DNA from: Micromussa lordhowensis
Lineage: Eukaryota > Cnidaria > Anthozoa > Scleractinia > Lobophylliidae
Length of the DNA: 64,000 nucleotides
Direction of reading: 5' to 3'
Assembly (NCBI GenBank): GCA_964020085.1
Contig: OZ026599.1
Span: forward strand, 30,769,974 to 30,833,973
Each line of letters starts with the position of its first letter. The stretch's first letter is position 1. Positions 55,601 to 64,000 of this stretch are shown piece by piece. The position numbers were made by a program, and so were the translations under genes. The notes beneath the pieces were generated by a model. The model was given only the letters and a program-made list of their open reading frames with translations, made no database searches and was not told where the DNA came from.

Positions 55601-58600
55601 TAATCGGCCATTTTCTGAGATTTTGCCAAGGGGGACCAAGGGAAAATGCTCAAAAAAAGTAGGCCGACTATAGGAGCTTCAAAAACACCCTGGCGCAAAT
55701 GCCATCTTCTCCTAATTAGTATGCACTTGAAGTGAAAACATAGGACAACATTCTGCTGCAAACTGCCGCTCCATAAGTGTCCGTATAGCCGAGTTATGAC
55801 AATGTTGGCAAGGACACCTAAATCGGCCATTTTCTGAAATTTTGCCAAGGGGGTCCAAGGGAAAATGCTCAAAAAAGTAGGCCGACTATAGGGGCTTCAA
55901 AAACACCCTGGCGCAAATGCCATCAATTCCTAATTTGTATGCACTTAAAGTGCAAACAGAGGAAAACATTTTGCTGCAAACTGCCGCTCCATAAGTGTCC
56001 GTATAGCCGAGTTATGACAATGTTGGCAAGGACACCTAAATCTGCCATTTTCTGAGATTTTGCCAAGGGGGGGCCAAAGGAAAATGCTCAGAAAAGTAGG
56101 CCAACTATAGGGGCTTCAAAAACACCCTGGCGCAAATGCCATCATCTCCTAATTAATATGCACTTGAAGTGCAAACATAGGACAACATTTTGCTGCAAAC
56201 TGCCTCTCCATAAGTGTCCGTTTAGCCGAGTTATGACAATGTTGGCAAGGACACCTAAATCGGCCATTTTCTGAGATTTTGCCAAGGGGGGACCAAGGGA
56301 AAATTCTCAAAAAAGTAGGCCGACTATAGGGGCTTCAAAAACACCCTGGCGCAAATGCCATCATGTCCTAATTAGTATGCACTTGAAGTGCAAACATAGG
56401 ACAACAGTTTGCTGCAAACTGCCGCTCCATAAGTGTCCGTATAGCCGAGTTATGACAATGTTGGCAAGGACACCTAAATCGGCCATTTTCTGAGATTTTG
56501 CCTAGCGGGGACCAAGGGAAAATGCTCAAAAAAGTAGGCCGACTATAGGGGCTTCAAAAACACCCTGGCGCAAATGCCATCATCTCTTAATTAGTATGCA
56601 CTTAAAGTGCAAACATAGGACAACAGTTTGCTGCAAACTGCCGCTCCATAAGTGTCCGTATAGCCGAGTTATGACAATGTTGGCAAGGACACCTAAATCG
56701 GCCATTTTCTGAGATTTTGCCAAGCGGGGACCAAGGGAAAATGCTCAAAAAAAGTAGGACGACTATAGGGGCTTCAAAAACACCCTGGCGCAAATGCCAT
56801 CATCTCCTAATTAGTATGCACTTGAAGTGAAAACATAGGACAACATTCTGCTGCAAACTGCCGCTCCATAAGTGTCCGTATAGCCGAGTTATGACAATGT
56901 TGGCAAGGAAACCTAAATCGGCCATTTTCTGAGATTTTGCCAAGGGGGTCCAAGGGAAAATGCTCAAAAAAGTAGGCCGACTATAGGGGCTTCAAAAACA
57001 CCCTGGCGCAAATCCCATCAATTCCTAATTTGTATGCACTTAAAGTGCAAACATAGGAAACCATTTTGCTGCAAACTGCCGCTCCATAAGTGTCCGTATA
57101 GCCGAGTTATGACAATGTTGGCAAGGACACCTAAATCTGCCATTTTCTGAGATTTTGCCAAGGGGGGGCCAAAGGAAAATGCTCAGAAAAGTAGGCCAAC
57201 TATAGGGGCTTAAAAAAAACCCTGGCGCAAATGCCATCATCTCCTAATTAGTATGCACTTGAAGTGCAAACATAGGACAACATTTTGCTGCAAACTGCCA
57301 CTCCATAAGTGTCCGTATAGCCGAGTTATGACAATGTTGGCAAGGACACCTAAATCGGCCATTTTCTGAGATTTTGCCAAGGGGGGACCAAGTGAAAATG
57401 CTCAAAAAAGTAGGCCGACTATAGGGGCTTCAAAAACACCCTGGCGCAAATGCCATCATCTCCTAATTAGTATGCACTTGAAGTGCAAACATAGGACAAC
57501 ATTTTGCTGCAAACTGCCGCTCCATAAGTGTCCGTATAGCCGAGTTATGACAATGTTGGCAAGGACACCTAAATCGGCCATTTTCTGAGATTTTGCCAAG
57601 GGGGGACCAAGGGAAAATGCTCAAAAAAGTAGGCCGACTATAGGGGCTTCAAAAACACCCTGGCGCAAATGCCATCATCTCCTAATTAGTATGCACTTGA
57701 AGTGCAAACGTAGGACAACATTTTGCTGCAAACTGCCGCTCCATAAGTGTCCGTATAGCCGAGTTATGACAATGTTGGCAAGGACACCTAAATCGGCCAT
57801 TTTCTAAGATTTTGCCAAAGGGGGACCAAGGGAAAATGCTCAAAAAAGTAGGCCGACTATAGGGGCTTCAAAAACACACTGGCGCAAATGCCATCATCTC
57901 CTTATTAGTATGCACTTGAAGTGCAAACATAGGACAACATTTTGCTGCAAACTGCCGCTCCATAAGTGTCCGTATAGCCGAGTTATGACAATGTTGGCAA
58001 GGACACCTAAATCGGCCATTTTCTAAGATTTTGCCAAGGGGGGACCAAGGGAAATTGCTCAAAAAAGTAGGCCGACTATAGGGGCTTCAAAAACACCCGG
58101 GTGCAAATGCCATCATCTCCCAATTAGTATGCACTTGAAGTGCAAACATAGGACAACATTTTGCTGCAATCTGCCGCTCCATAAGTGTCCGCATAGCCGA
58201 GTTATGACAATGTTGGCAAGGACACCTAAATCGGCCATTTTCTGAGATTTTGCCAAGGGGGACCAAGGAAAAATGCTCAAAAAAGTAGGCTGACTAGAGG
58301 GGCTTCAAAACCACCCTGGCGCAAATGCCATCATCTCCTAATTAGTATGCACTTGAAGTGCAAACATAGGACAACATTTTGCTGCAAAATGCCGCTCCAT
58401 AAGTGTCCGTATAGCCGAGTTATGACAATGTTATAAAGGACACCTAAATCGGCCATTTTCTGAGATTTTGCCAAGGGGGGAACAAGGGAAAATGCTCAAA
58501 AAAGTAGGTCGACTATAGGGGCTTCAAAAACACCCTGGCGCAAATGCCATCATCTCTTAATTAGTATGCACTTAAAGTGCAAACATAGGACAACATTTTG

Positions 58601-59522
58601 CTGCGTACTGCCGCTCCACAAGTGTCCGTATAGCCGAGTTATGACAATGTTGGCAAGGACACCTAAATCGGCCATTTTCTGAGATTTTGCAAGGGGGGAC
58701 CAAGGGAAAATGCTCAAAACAGTAGGCCGACTATAGGGGCTTCAAAAACACCCTGGCGCAAATGCCATCATCTCCTAATTAGTATGCACTTGAAGTGCAA
58801 ACATAGGACAACATTTTGCTGCAAACTGCCGCTCCATAAGTGTCCGTATAGCCGAGTTATGACAATGTTGGCAAGGACACCTAAATCGGCCATTTTCTGA
58901 GATTTTGCCAAGGGGGACCAAGGGAAAATGCTCAAAAAAGTAGGCCGACTATAGGGGCTTCAAAAACACCCTGGCGCAAATACCATCATCTCCTAATTAG
59001 TATGCACTTGAAGTGCAAACATAGGACAACATTTTGCTGCAAACTGCCGCTCCATAAGTGTCCGTATAGCCGAGTTATGACAATGTTGGCAAGGACACCT
59101 AAATCGGCCATTTTCTGAGATTTTGCCAAGGGGGGACCAAGGGAAAATGCTCAAAAAAGTAGGCCGACTATAGGGGCTTCAAAAACACCCTGGCGGAAAT
59201 GCCATCATCTTCTAATTTGTATGCACTTGAAGTGCAAACGTAGGACAACATTTTGCTGCAAACTGCCGCTCAATAAGTGTCCGTATAGCCGAGTTATGAC
59301 AATGTTGGCAAGGACACCTAAATCGGCCATTTTCCGAGATTTTGCCAAAGGGGGACCGAGGGAAAATGCTCAAAAAAGCAGGCCGACTATAGGGGCTTAA
59401 AAAACACACTGGCGCAAATGCCATCATCTCCTAATTAGTATGCACTTGAAGTGCAAACATAGGACAACATTTTGCTGCAAACTGCCGCTCCATAAGTGTC
59501 CGTATAGCCGAGTTATGACAAT

Positions 59523-59587
59523 TTCCTCTCTCCATTTTTTTTCTTTCTCCATTTTTTTATTCTTTTTTTTTTTTTCATTTTTTTTAT
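59523..59587 (+). repeat. 65-bp T-rich insertion inside a satellite monomer
   Basis: A monomer is split at GACAAT by TTCCTCTCTCC and long T-runs, then resumes at ATGTTGGC with AT present on both sides. It is pyrimidine-rich, possibly a poly(A)-tail remnant in reverse or an expanded simple repeat. Confidence 0.8.
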
Positions 59588-61225
59588 GTTGGCAAGGACA
59601 CCTAAATCGGCCATTTTCTGAGATTTTGCCAAGGGGGGACCAAGGGAAAATGCTCAAAACAGTAGGCCGACTATATAAGCTTCAAAAACACCCTGGCGCA
59701 AATGCCATCATCTCCTAGTTAGTATGCACTTGAATTGCAAACATAGGACAACATTTTGCTGCAAACTGCCGCTCCATAAGTATCCGTATAGCCGAGTTAT
59801 GACAATGTTGGCAAGGACACCTAAATCGGCCATTTTCTGAGATTTTGCCAAGGGGGGACCAAGGGAAAATGCTCAAAAAAGTAGGCTGACTATAGGGGCT
59901 TTAAAAACACCCTGGCGCAAATGCCATCATCTCCTAATTAGTATGCACTTGAAGTGCAAACATAGGACAACATTTTGCTGCAAACTGCCGCTCCATAAGT
60001 GTCCGTATAGCCGAGTTATGACAATGTTGGCAAGGACACCTAAATCGGCCATTTTCTGAGATTTTGCCAAGGGGGGACCAAGGGAAAATGCTCAAAAAAG
60101 TAGGCCGACTATAGGGGCTTCAAAAGCACCCTGGCGCAAATGCCATCATCTCCTAATTAGTATGCGCTTAAAGTGCAAACATAGGACAACATTCTGCTGC
60201 AAACTGCCGCTCCATAAGTGTCCGTATAGCCGAGTTATGACAATGTTGGCAAGGACACCTAAATCGGCCATTTTCTGAGATTTTGCCAAGGGGGGGGGGG
60301 GGTGGGGGGCAAGGGAAAATGCTCAAAAACGTAGGCCGACTATAGAGGCTTCAAAAACACCCTGGCGCAAATGCCATCATCTCCTAATTAGTATGCACTT
60401 AAAGTGCAAACATAGGACAACATTTTGCTGCAAACTGCCGCTCCATAAGTGTCCGCATTGCCGAGTTATGACAATGTTGGCAAGGACACCTAAATCGGCC
60501 ATTTTCTGAGATTTTGCCAAGGGGGTCCAAGTGAAAATGCTTAAAAAAGAAGGCCTAATATAGGTGCTTCAAAAACACCCTGGCGCAAATGCCATCAATT
60601 CCTAATTAGTATGCACTTAAAGTGCAAACATAGGACAACATTTTCCTGCAAACTGCCGCTCCATAAGTGTCCGTATAGCCGAGTTATGACAATGTTGGCA
60701 AGGACACCTAAATCGGCCATTTTCTGAGATTTTGCTAAGGGAGGATCAAAGGAAAATGCTCAAAAAAGTAGGCCGACTATAGGGGCTTCAGAAACACCCT
60801 GGCGCAAATACCATCATCTCCTAATTAGTATGCACTTGAAGTGCAAACATAGGACAACAATCTGCTGCAAACTGCCGCTCCATAAGTGTCCGTATAGCCG
60901 AGTTATGACAATGTTGGCAAGGACACCTAAATCGGCCATTTTCTGAGATTTTGCTAAGGGAGGATCAAAGGAAAATGCTCAAAAAAGTAGGCCGACTATA
61001 GGGGCTTCAAAAACACCCTGACGCAAATGCCATTATCTCCTAATTAATATGCACTTGAAAAGCAAACATAGGACAACATTTTGCTGCAAACTGCCGCTCA
61101 ATAAGTGTCCGTATAGCCGAGTTATGACAATGTTGGCAAGGACACCTAAATCGGCCATTTTCTGAGATTTTGCCAAGGGGGGACCAAGGGAAAACGCTCA
61201 AAAAAGTAGGCCGACTATAGGGGCT

Positions 61226-63400
61226 TCAAAAACACCCGGGTGCAAATGCCATCATCTCCCAATTAATATGCACTTGAAGTGCAAACATAGGACAACATTT
61301 TGCTGCAATCTGCCGCTCCATAAGTGTCCGCATAGCCGAGTTATGACAATGTTGGCAAGGACACCTAAATCGGCCATTTTCTGAGATTTTGCCAAGGGGA
61401 GACCAAGGAAAAATGCTCAAAAAAGTAGGCTGACTAGAGGGGCTTCAAAAAAACCCTGGCGCAAATGCCATCATCTCCTAATTAGTATGCACTTGAAGTG
61501 CAAACATAGGACAACATTTTGCTGCAAAATGCCGCTCCATAAGTGTCCGTATAGCCGAGTTATGACAATGTTGGCAAGGACGCTTAAATCGGCCATTTTC
61601 TGAGATTTTGCCAAGGGGGGACCAAGGGAAAATGCTCAAAAAAGTAGGCCGACTATAGGGGCTTCAAAAACACCCTGGCGCAAATGCCATCATCTCCTAA
61701 TTAGTATGCACTTAAAGTGCAAACATAGGACAACATTTTGCTGCGAACTGCCGCTCCACAAGTGTCCGTATAGCCGAGTTATGACAATGTTGGTAAGGAC
61801 ACCTAAATCGGCCATTTTCTGAGATTTTGCACAAGGGGAACAAGGGAAAATGCTCAAAACAGTAGGCCGACTATAGGGGCTTCAAAAACACCCTGGCGCA
61901 AATGCCATCATCTCCTAATTAGTATGCACTTGAAGTGCAAACATAGGACAACATTTTGCTGCAAACTGCCGCTCCATAAGTGTCCGTATAGCCGAGTTAT
62001 GACAATGTTGGCAAGGACACCTAAATCGGCCATTTTCTGAGATTTTGCCAAGGGGGACCAAGGGAAAATGCTCAAAAAAGTGGGCCGACTATAGGGGCTT
62101 CAAAAACACCCTGGCGCAAATACCATCATCTCCTAATTAGTATGCACTTGAAGTGCAAACATAGGACAACATTTTGCTGCAAACTGCCGCTCCATAAGTG
62201 TCCGTATAGCCGAGTTATGACAATGTTGGCAAGGACACCTAAATCGGCCATTTTCTGAGATTTTGCCAAAGGGAGACCAGGGGAAAATGCTCAAAAAAGT
62301 AGGCCGACTATAGGGGCTTCAAAAACACCCGGGTGCAAATGCCATCATCTCCCAATTAATATGCACTTGAAGTGCAAACATAGGACAACATTTTGCTGCA
62401 ATCTGCCGCTCCATAAGTGTCCGCATAGCCGAGTTATGACAATGTTGGCAAGGACACCTAAATCGGCCATTTTCTGAGATTTTGCCAAGGGGAGACCAAG
62501 GAAAAATGCTCAAAAAAGTAGGCTGACTAGAGGGGCTTCAAAAAAACCCTGGCGCAAATGCCATCATCTCCTAATTAGTATGCACTTGAAGTGCAAACAT
62601 AGGACAACATTTTGCTGCAAAATGCCGCTCCATAAGTGTCCGTATAGCCGAGTTATGACAATGTTGGCAAGGACGCTTAAATCGGCCATTTTCTGAGATT
62701 TTGCCAAGGGGGGACCAAGGGAAAATGCTCAAAAAAGTAGGCCGACTATAGGGGCTTCAAAAACACCCTGGCGCAAATGCCATCATCTCCTAATTAGTAT
62801 GCACTTAAAGTGCAAACATAGGACAACATTTTGCTGCGAACTGCCGCTCCACAAGTGTCCGTATAGCCGAGTTATGACAATGTTGGTAAGGACACCTAAA
62901 TCGGCCATTTTCTGAGATTTTGCACGGGGGGAACAAGGGAAAATGCTCAAAACAGTAGGCCGACTATAGGGGCTTCAAAAACACCCTGGCGCAAATGCCA
63001 TCATCTCCTAATTAGTATGCACTTGAAGTGCAAACATAGGACAACATTTTGCTGCAAACTGCCGCTCCATAAGTGTCCGTATAGCCGAGTTATGACAATG
63101 TTGGCAAGGACACCTAAATCGGCCATTTTCTGAGATTTTGCCAAGGGGGACCAAGGGAAAATGCTCAAAAAAGTGGGCCGACTATAGGGGCTTCAAAAAC
63201 ACCCTGGCGCAAATACCATCATCTCCTAATTAGTATGCACTTGAAGTGCAAACATAGGACAACATTTTGCTGCAAACTGCCGCTCCATAAGTGTCCGTAT
63301 AGCCGAGTTATGACAATGTTGGCAAGGACACCTAAATCGGCCATTTTCTGAGATTTTGCCAAAGGGAGACCAGGGGAAAATGCTCAAAAAAGTAGGCCGA
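61226..63400 (+). repeat. 5-monomer higher-order repeat (~1093 bp), ~2 copies
   Basis: CACCCGGGTGCAAATGCC at about 61232 and 62325, and GCGAACTGCCGCTCCACAAG at about 61743 and 62836, are 1093 bp apart. A more diverged relative of the block starts near 58095. Confidence 0.85.
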
Positions 63401-64000
63401 CTATAGGGGCTTGAAAAACACCCTGGCGCAAATGCCATCATCTCCACAGTAGTATGCATTTCAAGTGCAAATATAGGACAACATTTTGCTGCAAACTGCC
63501 GCTCCATAAGTGTCCGTATGGCCGAGTTATAACAATGTTGAAAAGGACACCTAAATCGGCCATTTTCTGAGATTTTTCCAAGGGGGGACCAAGGGAAAAC
63601 GCTCAAAAAAGTAGGCCGACTATAGGGGCTTCTAAACCACCCTGGCGCAAATGCCAGCATCTCGTAATTAGTATGCACTTGAAGTGCAAACATAGGACAA
63701 CATTTTGCTGCAAACTGCCGCTCCATAAGTGTCCGTATAGCCGAGTTATGACAATGTTGGCAAGGACACCTAAATCTGCCATTTTTTGAGATTTTGCCAA
63801 GGGGGGACCAAAGGAAAATGCTCAGAAAAGTAGGCCAACTATAGGGGCTTCAAAAACACCCTGGCGCAAATGCCATCATCTCCTAATTAGTATGCACTTG
63901 AAGTGCAAACATAGGACAACATTTTGCTGCAAACTGCCGCTCCATAAGTGTCCGTATAGCCGAGTTATGACAATGTTGGCAAGGAAACCTAAATCGGCCA

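Larger units (their letters stand above)
49010..64000 (+). repeat. 219-bp satellite, block 3 (~68 monomers), continues past the window
   Basis: The same monomer and orientation as blocks 1 and 2. A few monomers have longer G-runs (about 60291-60309) or short deletions. Open minus-strand frames, including a 166-codon one at 63226-63726 that spans two monomers, arise where a variant removes the usual stop; they are not genes. Confidence 0.97.

Noticed and set aside
27931..63800. Many ~65-75-codon minus-strand ORFs (MMAFAPGCF..., HNSAIRTLMERQFAAKCC)
   Set aside because: 219 bp equals 73 codons, so the same frame recurs in each monomer. Start and stop come and go with neutral variants; there is no domain and no splice structure.
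27294..64000. CRISPR array
   Set aside because: The repeats are contiguous 219-bp monomers without unique spacers, and the DNA is eukaryotic.

Overview
The window is nuclear DNA of a eukaryote and is dominated by repeats. It holds split genes with GT-AG introns, a metazoan-type RING gene, non-LTR retrotransposons, a two-gene Harbinger transposon, a Crypton/DIRS-type tyrosine recombinase gene, a tRNA-derived SINE head, 5S-rRNA-like units and long satellites. An invertebrate animal is the best guess, and an anthozoan cnidarian such as a stony coral seems plausible. The species is inferred from overall character only. There are no bacterial operons, ribosome binding sites or CRISPR arrays.

Layout. 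(1) 1-9566: a tandem family of about 1.54 kb units. Each unit carries one 5S-rRNA-like sequence plus about four diverged subrepeats of about 210 bp. The first unit is broken by a LINE 3' fragment (331-476), a 1.2 kb foldback element (about 1503-2742) and other sequence up to 3812. (2) 10531-15390: a minisatellite of 324 identical 15-bp copies, each containing the telomere-like hexamer CCCTAA. (3) 15575-17776: a tyrosine recombinase gene. Just downstream is a 1000-bp tandem duplication (17893-20240) with three copies of a small RING-finger gene; only the third has the long C-terminus. (4) 20354-23940: mostly non-coding, with three inverted-repeat/MITE-like elements and a tRNA-like SINE head. 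(5) 23940-25182: a four-exon gene fragment, recognised from splice sites whose reading phases all agree. It runs toward a 200-bp assembly gap (25452-25651). (6) 25652-27293: the 3' end of an L1/Tx1-type LINE with a poly(A) tail.

(7) 27294-64000: a satellite of 219-bp monomers, about 135 by length, still running at the right edge. Several blocks have higher-order repeats of 5, 8, 10 and 12 monomers. Two large elements are nested in it: a 5'-truncated CR1/L2-type LINE with a complete-length ORF2 (40081-43338), and a Harbinger transposon (45074-49009) with near-intact terminal inverted repeats, an AAT target duplication, a split transposase gene with one frameshift, and a divergently placed SANT/Myb partner gene. 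Outside the transposons, the only host-like coding candidates are the RING genes, the four-exon gene and possibly the recombinase. The point most worth following up is the 10.4-20.4 kb block, where a telomere-motif minisatellite, a tyrosine recombinase and amplified RING genes sit side by side.
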